Source: DAHUXN01 sp963811805 (GTDB lineage Bacteria > Acidobacteriota > Terriglobia > Acidiferrales > UBA7541). From it: DNA of 64,000 nucleotides. The notes below the pieces were generated by a model. That model ran no database searches and was not told the DNA's origin. It saw only the letters and a list, made by a program, of their open reading frames with translations. Positions 19,366 through 29,261 of the stretch are shown here, in pieces (positions within the stretch are counted from its first letter, which is position 1; each line of letters opens with the position of its first letter). The stretch spans positions 1,860,001 to 1,924,000 of the forward strand of contig CAWESU010000001.1 in assembly GCA_963811805.1 (NCBI GenBank). Reading direction: 5' to 3'. Both the position numbers and the translations under genes were made by a program.

Positions 19366-21468
19366 ATGACCGGCATCGGAAAATGTGCAACTCGGCTGGC
19401 ATTGATCCCACTCGCGGTAACGGTGGCTGTCTGGCAGCCAGCGGCCCGCGGCCAGGCGCAGCCTGGCGAACGTGTCCTTACTGTCGATCATGGCGCCGCC
19501 GATCCCGCCGTATCGCCTGATGACGCGCGCATTGCTGCGAGCATACTCGGAAAAATTTGGGTTCTTCCCGCTGCCGGCGGCGACGCCCGGCAAATTTCCA
19601 CGGGCATCAGTTGGGATACGCATCCGGCGTGGTCGCCCGACGGGCAATTTCTCGCGTATTCCCATGAATTGCCCAATGGCACCGATCTGGTCATTCAAAA
19701 TCTGGCGACGGGCACTTCCTCGGTCATCTACCACACAAATCAACAAATCGGCGCCATGCAATTCACTCCAACCGGCGACCAGATCTTTTTCATCCTGCAA
19801 ACATCCCAGTTAGATTCGCACCTCTGGCACATTCCGGTCTCCGGGGGCGAACCAACAGCTATTACCGAAACGCAGGATTGGCACGAATGGACCTTCGCGC
19901 TCTCGCCCGATGCCAAAGAGTTGTTGCTCGCATCCGGGCGCTACGGCGGCGCAAATCTCTATCGCATGGAGCTTCCGGGGCGTCAGGCGACCCGCCTCAC
20001 CAACACTCCTTGGAATCAGTCATCTGTTGCCTGGAGCCGCGACGGCAAGACCTTTTATTACATCGAATCGCAAAACGCGACCGACAGCATCATGGCCATG
20101 CCCGTGGCCGGCGGCTCGCCGCGCCGTATTTTTTCCAGTCCTTACGACGATAAGGACCTTTCGCTCGCTCCCGACGGAACCACGGCCGTCCTTTGTGCTG
20201 CTCGAAAGCTTTATCGCCTGAACTTGGAATCTGGCAGCATCACTCCTATTCGCTTCGAAGCGCGTTTTGTTTTGTCGGCGCAGTCGCCCGCGGACATGGT
20301 CGTCACCCACGCGCGGCTTTGGGACGGCACAGGTTCCCCAGCGATTGACGATGCCACCATCGAGATTCGCGACGGCAGAATCCAGTCCATCGAACGCGGC
20401 CAAAACCAGATATCGCTTCCAAGCGGAGTGCCAGTCCTCGATGCCAGCGGCAAAACCGTTCTGCCCGCCTTGATGGACAATCATTACCATTTCTGGGATG
20501 CCTTCCAAGGGCCTGAGTTGCTCAAGCACGGAATCACTTACATCCGCGACCCCGGCGCTCCACTTTCTCTCAGCATGAATTTCAAGGAAGCCATTTCGAT
20601 GGGCTTGTTTCCCGGCCCCGACATTTATTCCGCTGGACCGCTGATTGACGGCCTCGGCTATTACCATCCGATGGTCGCGGTGGCGATCGATGATCCTGCG
20701 GCTGCGGCGACCCTGGTGCGTTCGTTCAAAGCGCAAGGCGTCAGCCTCTTGAAGGTGTACTTCATGCTGAACCCGGACGTTTTGTGTGCCGTCGTCCAGG
20801 AAGCGCACAAGGTCGGCCTTCCTGTGACCGGCCACATTGGAGTGCGCACAAGTTGGGGCCGCGCCATCGATTGCGGCATCGACGGAGTCAATCACATTCG
20901 GGTGTGGGCGGACTTTCTTCCGCTCGACGAGCAGCCCCAGGGCGAAAACGAAAGTTTAGACGCCGACAAGAATCTGGTCCCGCGAATGCAAGCCGACTGG
21001 CGTGAAATCGATCCCGATTCCGCGCGCGTCACCGCACTGATCCAGAAAATGGCCGATTCACACGTCGGCTTCGACCCCACTCTCTCCATCCAAACCATTT
21101 CTGATCCCATGCGCAAGATTCTGAGTCTCGATCAATTTGCCGCTGCGCAGCAGAGCTATCAGCGCATGTCGCGATTCGTCGAACGCGCGCAACAAATGGG
21201 CGTTTTTCTATTGGCGGGAACCGACGATGGCAGCTTGTTCGACGAAATCGAAGACTATGCGAAAGCCGGGCTGCCCAACGCCGCCATCCTGGAAGCGGCG
21301 ACGGCAAATGGCGCAAAGTGGCTGAAGATGGAGTCGGATTTCGGCACCGTTGCTCCGGGTCGCCGCGCAGACCTGATTGTTGTCGACGGCGATCCTCTCA
21401 AAGACATTAAAGACACGCGGAAAATCGACATCGTCGTGAAAGATGGCCGGATCGTTTTCCGCAAATAG
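19366..21468 (+). CDS. Amidohydrolase with N-terminal TolB/WD40-like propeller, exported
   Basis: A 700-residue exported protein. A signal peptide (ending near AARGQA) is followed at about residues 30-300 by TolB-like propeller repeats (DPAVSPDDARIA, HPAWSPDGQFLAY, FALSPDAKELLLA). A metal-dependent amidohydrolase domain follows. It shows the HxH motif in MDNHYHFW (His373, His375), a Lys in SLLKVYFM, His residues in VTGHIGV and GVNHIRVW, and an Asp in LAGTDDGS, together the ligand set of imidazolonepropionase-like amidohydrolases. This propeller-amidohydrolase layout is known in soil bacteria and is usually placed with peptidase or cyclic amide metabolism. The substrate is unknown. Gene neighbours do not narrow it down. 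Confidence 0.87.
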   Translation: MTGIGKCATRLALIPLAVTVAVWQPAARGQAQPGERVLTVDHGAADPAVSPDDARIAASILGKIWVLPAAGGDARQISTGISWDTHPAWSPDGQFLAYSHELPNGTDLVIQNLATGTSSVIYHTNQQIGAMQFTPTGDQIFFILQTSQLDSHLWHIPVSGGEPTAITETQDWHEWTFALSPDAKELLLASGRYGGANLYRMELPGRQATRLTNTPWNQSSVAWSRDGKTFYYIESQNATDSIMAMPVAGGSPRRIFSSPYDDKDLSLAPDGTTAVLCAARKLYRLNLESGSITPIRFEARFVLSAQSPADMVVTHARLWDGTGSPAIDDATIEIRDGRIQSIERGQNQISLPSGVPVLDASGKTVLPALMDNHYHFWDAFQGPELLKHGITYIRDPGAPLSLSMNFKEAISMGLFPGPDIYSAGPLIDGLGYYHPMVAVAIDDPAAAATLVRSFKAQGVSLLKVYFMLNPDVLCAVVQEAHKVGLPVTGHIGVRTSWGRAIDCGIDGVNHIRVWADFLPLDEQPQGENESLDADKNLVPRMQADWREIDPDSARVTALIQKMADSHVGFDPTLSIQTISDPMRKILSLDQFAAAQQSYQRMSRFVERAQQMGVFLLAGTDDGSLFDEIEDYAKAGLPNAAILEAATANGAKWLKMESDFGTVAPGRRADLIVVDGDPLKDIKDTRKIDIVVKDGRIVFRK

Positions 21469-21534
21469 TTCCGCGCACGAAGCAGGGAACTGAAAAAGAG
21501 GCGGCTGCAAGAGCCGGATAGGTTTGAAGAAAGT

Positions 21535-21611
21535 GGTCGGGGCGAGTGGATTTGAACCACCGACCTCCTGGTCCCGAACCAGGCGCTCTAGCCAGGCTGA
21601 GCCACGCCCCG
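21535..21611 (-). tRNA. tRNA-Pro (anticodon CGG)
   Basis: A complete 77-nt tRNA on the minus strand. The acceptor stem is CGGGGCG paired with CGCCCCG. The anticodon arm is CCTGG-TTCGGGA-CCAGG, giving anticodon CGG, which reads CCG proline codons. The T arm is GGTGG-TTCAAAT-CCACT. The discriminator is A and the CCA end is encoded in the DNA. All stems pair, so the gene appears functional. Confidence 0.97.
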
Positions 21612-21676
21612 ACAAATGCGAATCACTGCTGCAAAACAGTTTACAGTGCCTCATCCTCAGCCGCAACGCCTGCGAA

Positions 21677-22840
21677 TCACTTGCTCAGTAAAATCGTAAT
21701 CGTCGCCGTTTTCTTGTTCGATACGACTACATCATCTTTTCCGTTGCCGGTAAGGTCCGCAAGGGCCAAGCCTCCCCAGCCCGTCGGAATGCTGTGAGTG
21801 AACACATTGAAAGTGCCGCCTTTTGTGCCCATAAAGAAAAACAGTTTGTCGTTTTTCGCGCATGAGACAACGACATCCCGCAATCCATCTCCTTTGATAT
21901 CTCCAATAGCCACCCGGCTGGGTTCGTCGCAACCGGCAAGAGAAAACGGCGAGCCCCACATAGGTGCCAGTCCGCCTTTTCCATCACCCAGCAGAATCGT
22001 GAGGCCGAGTCGCGCCGGATCTTGCATCTGAGGCTCGTACGGAACAACCGCCACGTCGGGAATTCCGTCGCCGTTGACGTCGCCCACCGTGAAAGACCAT
22101 GGTGTGTCGCCCGCGGGAAATGGCGAACCTGGCGCTTTGCGAAATCCTCCCTTGCCGTCGCCCAGTAGCAGTCCAACCACGTTAGCGTCTTGGTCGACCG
22201 TCAGGATATCCAGATTCCCATCCTTGTTGAAATCCGCTGCGCCCACGCCGGAATCCGTATGCAAGTCTGCCGAAAAGAACCTTCCCGGCAGAATCAAATC
22301 GCCCTTTCCGTCACTCGGAATCAAAAGAATTTGGTGATGGCCCCAGCTATCAGTGACTACGGCTGGTTTGCCGTCGCCCATGAAATTGCCAGCAACCACG
22401 CCGTGAGGGTGCGGATACGATTTCGTCGCGAAGGGCGAATGCGCCGAAGGCTTGAACCCTCCTTTGCCGTCGCCGAGCAGGACCGTGAGGTAAGGAGTTT
22501 GCGTGTTGGCGATCACCAAATCCGGATTTCCGTCGTCATTCATGTCCGCCACAGCGATGTCGTTGGGATTCGCGCCGCAGGGGAATGGCGATCCGGGAGC
22601 CGGCGTGAAGTGGCCGCGGCCGTCCCCCAGCAGAACGCTGACCGTGCCGTCGTCCATATTCCCGACGATGATGTCCAGTTTGCCGTCATGATTCACATCC
22701 GCAATCGCGATGGGGAATGGGCTCCTGCCAACGCGAATCACTTGCTCGTCAAATTCGGGCGTACCGGAATCAACGCGGCTGCCCGCAGCTACCCACACCG
22801 CCATAATCCCGAGAACCACAACAAGGATCGCAATCTTCAT
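21677..22840 (-). CDS. FG-GAP/VCBS repeat protein, seven-bladed propeller
   Basis: A 387-residue protein with an N-terminal hydrophobic segment that is a signal peptide or anchor. The rest is made of seven consecutive repeats of about 50 residues, each with a calcium-loop-like D-x-N-x-D-G-x-x-D core (DVNHDGKLD, DMNDDGNPD, DFNKDGNLD, DVNGDGIPD and weaker ones), usually followed by VLLGDGKGGF. Seven repeats match one closed integrin-type beta-propeller and nothing else, so this is a binding or structural protein outside the cytoplasm, not an enzyme that I can recognise. The fourth residue group is partly degenerate in repeats three and six. Confidence 0.85.
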   Translation of the reverse strand: MKIAILVVVLGIMAVWVAAGSRVDSGTPEFDEQVIRVGRSPFPIAIADVNHDGKLDIIVGNMDDGTVSVLLGDGRGHFTPAPGSPFPCGANPNDIAVADMNDDGNPDLVIANTQTPYLTVLLGDGKGGFKPSAHSPFATKSYPHPHGVVAGNFMGDGKPAVVTDSWGHHQILLIPSDGKGDLILPGRFFSADLHTDSGVGAADFNKDGNLDILTVDQDANVVGLLLGDGKGGFRKAPGSPFPAGDTPWSFTVGDVNGDGIPDVAVVPYEPQMQDPARLGLTILLGDGKGGLAPMWGSPFSLAGCDEPSRVAIGDIKGDGLRDVVVSCAKNDKLFFFMGTKGGTFNVFTHSIPTGWGGLALADLTGNGKDDVVVSNKKTATITILLSK

Positions 22841-23007
22841 GTGCTTTGCTTGTACCCATCGCGAAGCAACTGCCGTCCAGCCATAAGAACTCCGTCATGT
22901 TCCTTAAGTCAAGAGCCAGGCCCAGAATGAACATCTTCGCTCCGCAATTGCGCTTCCCGCCCTCGCGAGTATAGAATCCGCGCGAACTACTACAGGAGGT
23001 CGTAGCA

Positions 23008-26000
23008 ATGAATCGCAGATCCTATTTGCTCGCAGTTATCGTTGCGGCTGTTTCTTTTGCAACACTCGTTTCCTTTTCTCCTTCCGCGCGCGCGCAGCAG
23101 CTCGACGCCAAATCCCTCAGCGCGCTCAAGTGGCGCCTGATCGGCCCGTATCGCGGCGGCCGTGTGGAAGCCGTCGAAGGCCTTCCCGGCACCAATACTT
23201 ATTTCTTCGGCTCCGTCGATGGCGGCGTTTGGAAATCCGAAGACGCCGGCCAAAACTGGGAACCTCTTTTTGACAAAGAGCCCGTGCAATCCATCGGCGC
23301 CATCGCCATCGCTCCATCCGACTCCAATATTATTTACGCTGGCACCGGCGAGCCTTGCCTGCGCGGCGACATCAGCTACGGCGACGGTGTTTACAAATCC
23401 ACCGACGGCGGCAAGACCTGGACACACATCGGCCTCGACGACACCCAGCACATCAGCGCCATCATCGTCGATCCACGCGATCCCGATCTCGTCATGGTCG
23501 CCGCAGTCGGCCACGCCTTCGGCCCTAACGAGCAGCGCGGCATTTTCCGTTCCACCGACGGCGGCAGGAACTGGCAGAAGGTCCTGTACAAAGACGACAA
23601 GACCGGTGGCGGCGACTTGGTCTTCGACCCCACAAATTCCAGCATCGTTTATGCCGCGCTGTATCAAGTTCAGCGCATGGCTTGGGGTTTTGACAGCGGC
23701 GGCCCCGGCAGCGGCATCTACAAATCCACCGACGAAGGCCAAACGTGGAAGCAGTTGCGAGGCGACGGCCTTCCCTCCGGCGTTCTCGGCAAAACCGGTC
23801 TCGCCGTTGGCGCCGATGGCCAGCGCGTCTACGCCTTGATCGAAGCCGAAAAAGGTGGCCTGTACGCTTCCGACGACGCCGGCGAACACTGGTCACTCGT
23901 CACCGACGATCATCGCTTCCGCCAGCGCGCTTGGTATTTCACGCACATTTATGCCGATCCCAAGGACGTCAACAAAGTTTTTGTCCTCGACACCGGGGTC
24001 TATCGCTCTATCGACGGCGGCCACACCTGGCAAGACATCATCGGTGGCGATTCGCATATGCTGTGGATCGATCCCACCAACACAACTCACATGATCGTTG
24101 GCAACGACGGGGGCACCACCGTTTCTCTCGACAATGGCGTCACCTGGTCCACCGAAGACAATCAGCCGACCGCGCAGTTCTACCACGTCGCCACCGACGA
24201 TCGTTTCCCCTACTACGTCTATGGCGCGCAGCAGGATAGCGGCACCGTGGCGATGGCCAGCCGCGGCAATCCCACGGAATTCTACGGCGTTGGCGGCGGC
24301 GAAAGTGGCTGGGTCGTTCCCGACAAATCCGGCGGCACGGTCTACGGCGACTCCTACGACGGCGAAATCACGCGCTACGATCGCACCTCCGGCCAAGTCG
24401 CCGACGTGTCGCCCTGGCCTCTCAATCCCATGGGCCACGCGGCCGCTGATCTGAAATATCGTTTCCAGTGGACCGCGCCCATCGCCGCTTCGCCCTTCGA
24501 CGAAAAAACCATCTACTTCGGCGGCAACGTCCTTTTCCGCACCACCGACGCCGGCCACAGTTGGTCCATCATCAGCCCCGATCTCACCCGCGACGACAAA
24601 TCCAAGCAGCAATCCGCCGGCGGCCCCATCACCCAGGACAACACCAGCGTCGAGTATTACGACACTATTTTCGTCATCGCTCCTTCACCAACCGCTCACG
24701 GCGAAATCTGGGTCGGCTCCGATGACGGGATGATTCACGTCACGCGCGACGACGGTCAGCACTGGCAAGACGTCACGCCCACGGACATGCCCAAGTGGGG
24801 CAAAATTAGCGGCATCGATCCTTCACGTTTTGACGCCGGCACCGCCTACGTCGCCGTCAACGCCGAGAAGCTCGACGATTTTCATCCTTACGCCTACAAG
24901 ACCACCGACTTCGGCCACACCTGGACGAAAATCACCGAAGGCATCCCCGACGGCTCTTACGTCCACGCCGTCATCGAAGATCCTGGCCATCGCGGCCTGC
25001 TCTTCGCCGGCACCGAGCTCGGCGTTTACGTCTCCTTCGACGACGGCGGCCACTGGCAATCGCTGCAATCCAATTTGCCCACGGCTTCCATCCGCGATCT
25101 CGCCGTCCACGGCGACGATCTTCTCGTCGCCACGCACGGCCGCGCTTTCTGGTCGCTTGACGACATCACCCCGCTTCGCGATCTCTCTGACTCCGTCGAA
25201 AATGACGCCGTCCATCTCTTCCCGCCCGCGCCCGCTTACCGCGAAGCCGGCGGAGGCTTCGGCTTTTTCCGTGGCGGAGGTCCGGCGGGTGCCGTCATCG
25301 ACTATTGGCTCAAGTCGGAGCCTTCCGGCGATGTCTCGCTCGAAATTCTCGACAGCCACGGCAAACCCATTCGCAAGTATTCCACCCATCGCGAGCACGG
25401 CGCTGCCGGTCCGCCCTCGGAGTTCGCTCGTTTCTTCCGTGCCGCGCAGCTCACCAAGAACGCTGGCCTCAATCGCTTCAGTTGGGATCTTCGCTACGAA
25501 TCCTCCCACGAAGTTCCTGGCGCCGTTTCCTGGGGTGGCTCGCCGCTCGGGCCCACGGCCGCGCCCGGCGCTTATCAGGTCAAGCTCACTGTCGACGGCC
25601 AGAGTTACACCGCGCCTCTCGAGGTGAAACTCGACCCGCGCCTCCACGCGACGCAAGACGACCTCGACAAGCAGCTCGCGCTCGCGCTTCAGGTTCAAGC
25701 GGTCGTCAATTCCGCGCACGACGCCGTCAACCAGATTCGCGCGCTCGATATGCAGCTCACTGACGTCCAGAAGCGCCTCGGCCCCAATCAGCGCAACATC
25801 GCTGACGCCGCCAAGGCCCTCGACGAAAAAGCCGTCGCCATCGAGAACCAGCTCATTCAAACCAAGTCCAAGAGCAACGAAGACCCGCTCAACTATCCCA
25901 TCATGCTCGCCGATCAGATGATGGCTCTGGAAAGCTCCGTCGACCGCGCCCCTTCAGGCCCTACCGACGCGGACTACACCGTCTACAATCAGCTCAAGCC

Positions 26001-26133
26001 TCAGATCGACGAGCAATTGGCCGCTTGGCGGACCCTGCAGGAGAAGGATCTTGCCGCATTCAACGAAATGATGCGCCGCAGCAACGTTCCCTACGTCTCC
26101 GTCTCGTCGGCCGAAAGGCCCTCGCAGCAGTAG
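23008..26133 (+). CDS. Sortilin/VPS10-like Asp-box beta-propeller protein, secreted (paralogue)
   Basis: A 1041-residue exported protein with a signal peptide ending near ARAQQ. The body repeats the Asp-box pattern (SEDAGQNWE, STDGGKTWT, STDGGRNWQ, STDEGQTWK, TTDAGHSWS) and shares long stretches with the protein at 7660, for example the FDKE segment and GTGEP followed by a GDGVYKSTDGG block. The C-terminal 170 residues are helical, rich in Gln and Asp, again as in the paralogue. The start is strong: AGGAGGT lies ten bases before the ATG. A good terminator follows. Likely a large propeller for binding extracellular polymer or peptide; no enzymatic residues can be assigned. Confidence 0.86.
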   Translation: MNRRSYLLAVIVAAVSFATLVSFSPSARAQQLDAKSLSALKWRLIGPYRGGRVEAVEGLPGTNTYFFGSVDGGVWKSEDAGQNWEPLFDKEPVQSIGAIAIAPSDSNIIYAGTGEPCLRGDISYGDGVYKSTDGGKTWTHIGLDDTQHISAIIVDPRDPDLVMVAAVGHAFGPNEQRGIFRSTDGGRNWQKVLYKDDKTGGGDLVFDPTNSSIVYAALYQVQRMAWGFDSGGPGSGIYKSTDEGQTWKQLRGDGLPSGVLGKTGLAVGADGQRVYALIEAEKGGLYASDDAGEHWSLVTDDHRFRQRAWYFTHIYADPKDVNKVFVLDTGVYRSIDGGHTWQDIIGGDSHMLWIDPTNTTHMIVGNDGGTTVSLDNGVTWSTEDNQPTAQFYHVATDDRFPYYVYGAQQDSGTVAMASRGNPTEFYGVGGGESGWVVPDKSGGTVYGDSYDGEITRYDRTSGQVADVSPWPLNPMGHAAADLKYRFQWTAPIAASPFDEKTIYFGGNVLFRTTDAGHSWSIISPDLTRDDKSKQQSAGGPITQDNTSVEYYDTIFVIAPSPTAHGEIWVGSDDGMIHVTRDDGQHWQDVTPTDMPKWGKISGIDPSRFDAGTAYVAVNAEKLDDFHPYAYKTTDFGHTWTKITEGIPDGSYVHAVIEDPGHRGLLFAGTELGVYVSFDDGGHWQSLQSNLPTASIRDLAVHGDDLLVATHGRAFWSLDDITPLRDLSDSVENDAVHLFPPAPAYREAGGGFGFFRGGGPAGAVIDYWLKSEPSGDVSLEILDSHGKPIRKYSTHREHGAAGPPSEFARFFRAAQLTKNAGLNRFSWDLRYESSHEVPGAVSWGGSPLGPTAAPGAYQVKLTVDGQSYTAPLEVKLDPRLHATQDDLDKQLALALQVQAVVNSAHDAVNQIRALDMQLTDVQKRLGPNQRNIADAAKALDEKAVAIENQLIQTKSKSNEDPLNYPIMLADQMMALESSVDRAPSGPTDADYTVYNQLKPQIDEQLAAWRTLQEKDLAAFNEMMRRSNVPYVSVSSAERPSQQ

Positions 26134-26162
26134 GAAGTCGCAGCCGTTTCAAAAAACAAAAA

Positions 26163-26190
26163 GGCTCCCGGATTCTTTCCACCGGGAGCC
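26163..26190. terminator. Bidirectional intrinsic terminator
   Basis: A perfect 9-bp stem (GGCTCCCGG with CCGGGAGCC) and a 10-base loop, preceded by an A-rich run and followed by CTTTTGTTTT. It lies between two convergent genes, the propeller protein ending at 26133 and the TonB receptor ending at 26210, and can stop transcription from both sides. Confidence 0.9.
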
Positions 26191-26209
26191 CTTTTGTTTT
26201 CACAAAATG

Positions 26210-29170
26210 CTAGAAACTGAAGCTTGTCTGCAGATAAATCACCCGGCTCGCCGCCGTTCCTGAAGAAAACGGCCCGCCGGCTAATCCCGTGAATCGCCCC
26301 GTCACACCCGGCGCGATAACCCCGATCGGCGGCGCCAAGTTCACGTTGTTGAAGATGTTTCGCCCGTAGACGCTGAACGTCAAATTGTACTTTCGCGTCG
26401 CTGTGTTTTGGCCTCCATGCGGCCCGCCGCCAAAAACTGGCCCCATCCCGTGTCCGCCGCCACCACCACCGCGCCCGCCGCCTCCGCCACCGAACATCCC
26501 CGGCTCGCCACTGCCCCCTCCTTCTTTGCCGAAACCAAATGTTTTGCTCACCCGCAGGTTCATTGAGAATTGGCTGGGGCCAGTCCCGTAGTTTATTGGA
26601 ACGATCGTTTCTCCCGCCTGCGGGACAGTGTCGAAGTCGCCGTATACCGTGTCCACCACGTTCGCCGGATTCGACAATGGACTTGCGAACGCCGGGCGCT
26701 GATTGAACTGCGAACTCCCGATCAAGTCTTGCGGAAGCGTCAGATTGAAAGGTTCCCCGCCGCTATAGATCATGAATGGGCTGAACCGCAATCCCCATGG
26801 CGCTGTGATGGATCCAAACACAAACACGCGGTTCCGCACGTCAAACGCGGCTCGTCCGTAGTCCGCCGGAATATCGTATGGATTCGACGGAAAGCTCGTC
26901 GCTCCCGCCGTATCGCTGTTCGCAGAATTCAACACGTAGTAGCCCGATAACAAAAGACTCGAGCTGGCGCGCACCGTCAGGTTCACATACATCTGGTTCT
27001 GCCGGTAAACGCCCTCGGACTCAAATTGATAGATGTTCCCCGGGCTTCCCGACGGATAAACCGGCGCTGAAGGATAGGTCCCGGGCAACGGCGTATTGAT
27101 ATTGTTCGTCAGCAGTTGGTCCCACCCTCGCGAATTCATGTACGTTACCGACAGCGTGGCGATTTTCGTCAGTTGACGCTCCACGCTCACCGCGCTCTGC
27201 AGCGTTCCCGGCGCGCGTAGATTCGGATCCACGCGGTACAACGTCGGCAGGAGTTGCGCGCTGCCGCACTGCGCTTCAATCGAGCTGAGCGTCACGGGCA
27301 TAGCTGGCGTTGTCGCAAAGAAGCACGACGGATTTGGTATCACGTACTCTTGCTGTATCGTCCCGTTCAGCCGCGTCGCCTGCATTAAATTCGATTCCCC
27401 GAATCGATCGTAAAAAATCCCGGAGCCCGCCCGAATCACCCACGCCGGTGATCCTTTGCCGCTGCCGATTCCCCACGCCACGGCGACCCTTGGTGCCCAG
27501 TCCGCATGATCGCTTATCCCGCTCTGCGTCTCAAAACGCAGGCCCGGACTGATCGTTATGTTTGGTCGCACTCGCCAGTCGTCCTGGAAATACACACCCA
27601 GGTCGGCATACGAAACCGACGCCTGCGGAGTCCCCAGCGTGATATTGAATTGATTTGCGCCTCCGCCATTGGCGGTCGGAGGGAGTCCCGCTGCGATGTT
27701 CGCCGCCGTCGTCTGATATTGCGTCAACCCCGCGAAATTGAACATCCCGGAGAAATTCGAATTCGCGTTGCTGTTATCCGCGGTCACGCGCAGCCGCCCT
27801 CCATAGTTCAACGTATGGTGCTTCGTCACCATCTGCGTGTTGTTCTGCAATTCATAATTGTTCGCCGTGTCCAGGATGGTTTGCTCGTTATTGCCGCCCG
27901 CGTTGAACGCTCCCGGCACAATGACCGTCGGCAGCGTGCTTCCCGGAATTTGATTTGTCACGTCGTGAAGGAACTGAAAACGCGTATCGTTCACCACCGA
28001 TGCGCTGATGATCTGCGAATCGTCCATTTGCACCGTTTGCTCGGTTTCCAATGTATTCACCGCTTGCGTCGGAACATCCAGAGCCGAGCCGAGTGTCTCC
28101 TGCTGGTTGTCTCGCCAATACTGATAGCGCACTGTCAGTGTATTGTTTTTCGAGAGCTGATAGTCCAGACGCGGCGCAATATTCGAGCGCGTCCGCGGAT
28201 TCGGCACCGAGTCGGTGAACGGGGTCCAGCCCGTCTGGCCGCAACTTCCCGCAGAGCCCTGGAGAGGCGTAAGCGACCGTGTAGCCCCGAATAACTGCGG
28301 GTTCGGATCGCTGCTCAGCACGCACGCGTCCAAAACGTTCACATTGTTGATGTCTCTCCGGAAACCGCTCACGAAGAACGACGCGTTCTTGCTGATCGGC
28401 CCGCTCAAGCTGCCATTGAACTGCACGTTGTCGTAGGAGGGCTCCGTCACGGCAAATGGATTCATCGAATTGAAACTCGAATCATTGCCCTGCACCATCG
28501 CCTGGCCGTGGAATTTATCCGTCCCGGGCTTCGTGAAAATTTCGATTCGCCCGTAACCCAGTTTGTCGTATTCCGTCGAGAACGGATTGCTGTTGATGCG
28601 GATTTCGCGAATCGCCGACTTCGGCGGTAGCTGTCCCGCTGTAAATCCGTCGATGTACATCTGCCCGCCGTTTGGTCCCGCCGATGGCCCGGCCAGAGCT
28701 TCCAGGTCCGACTGCAACTCATCCGGATCGTCCGAAAGTGCGTCGAGCTCTTTGCCGCTGATCACAATCGCTCCAGCATTGTTCGCGGGATTCACATCCA
28801 GCGTCGGTGCATTCGCGCTCACCGTCACTTGCTGCTGTGAAGTCTGAATCGTCAGCGCCGCGTTGACCTCTGTGATCTGCAGCGGCTTGATCACCACGCC
28901 TTCCTTCGCGAATAGCGCGAAGCCTTTAGCGATCGCCTCCACTTTGTATGTCCCCGCCGGCAGGCCCTTCACTTCGTATGCGCCCTGCCGGTTCGTTACT
29001 GCGCTCACCGGCGACCCCGATGCCGGCGTCACCAGCACTGTCGCTCCTGCAATCACCGCGCCCGACGGGTCCTTGATTTGCCCACGCAGCGTACCAGTGC
29101 CGCTCTGCGCAAACGCCCCACTGCTTGCCGCGATCAATAAGAGCCCGAGAATGGCCATGCGAATCCGCAT
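26210..29170 (-). CDS. TonB-dependent receptor with N-terminal carboxypeptidase-regulatory-like domain
   Basis: A 986-residue outer membrane protein of the Oar-like type common in Acidobacteriota. A signal peptide ending SGAFAQ is followed at about residues 25-110 by an Ig-like CarboxypepD_reg domain (GTLRGQIKDPSGAVIAGATV). A plug-like region and a long beta-barrel follow. The chain ends in Phe, as outer membrane barrels do. A Gly-rich insert (about residues 880-915) with GGGGRGGGGG blocks lies near the last strands. AGGAG sits seven bases before the ATG at 29170. These receptors bind large extracellular ligands and use TonB energy; the ligand is unknown. It is convergent with the Asp-box protein at 23008 and may act in the same polymer-handling context. 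Confidence 0.9.
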   Translation of the reverse strand: MRIRMAILGLLLIAASSGAFAQSGTGTLRGQIKDPSGAVIAGATVLVTPASGSPVSAVTNRQGAYEVKGLPAGTYKVEAIAKGFALFAKEGVVIKPLQITEVNAALTIQTSQQQVTVSANAPTLDVNPANNAGAIVISGKELDALSDDPDELQSDLEALAGPSAGPNGGQMYIDGFTAGQLPPKSAIREIRINSNPFSTEYDKLGYGRIEIFTKPGTDKFHGQAMVQGNDSSFNSMNPFAVTEPSYDNVQFNGSLSGPISKNASFFVSGFRRDINNVNVLDACVLSSDPNPQLFGATRSLTPLQGSAGSCGQTGWTPFTDSVPNPRTRSNIAPRLDYQLSKNNTLTVRYQYWRDNQQETLGSALDVPTQAVNTLETEQTVQMDDSQIISASVVNDTRFQFLHDVTNQIPGSTLPTVIVPGAFNAGGNNEQTILDTANNYELQNNTQMVTKHHTLNYGGRLRVTADNSNANSNFSGMFNFAGLTQYQTTAANIAAGLPPTANGGGANQFNITLGTPQASVSYADLGVYFQDDWRVRPNITISPGLRFETQSGISDHADWAPRVAVAWGIGSGKGSPAWVIRAGSGIFYDRFGESNLMQATRLNGTIQQEYVIPNPSCFFATTPAMPVTLSSIEAQCGSAQLLPTLYRVDPNLRAPGTLQSAVSVERQLTKIATLSVTYMNSRGWDQLLTNNINTPLPGTYPSAPVYPSGSPGNIYQFESEGVYRQNQMYVNLTVRASSSLLLSGYYVLNSANSDTAGATSFPSNPYDIPADYGRAAFDVRNRVFVFGSITAPWGLRFSPFMIYSGGEPFNLTLPQDLIGSSQFNQRPAFASPLSNPANVVDTVYGDFDTVPQAGETIVPINYGTGPSQFSMNLRVSKTFGFGKEGGGSGEPGMFGGGGGGRGGGGGGHGMGPVFGGGPHGGQNTATRKYNLTFSVYGRNIFNNVNLAPPIGVIAPGVTGRFTGLAGGPFSSGTAASRVIYLQTSFSF

Positions 29171-29261
29171 TCAATAACTCCTGTCAGATGATTCCCTGCG
29201 CTCCCGAGGAAAAGTTCCTGGAATCCGTCCGAGATAAGCAGCGGGAAAAACCTTAATCATT

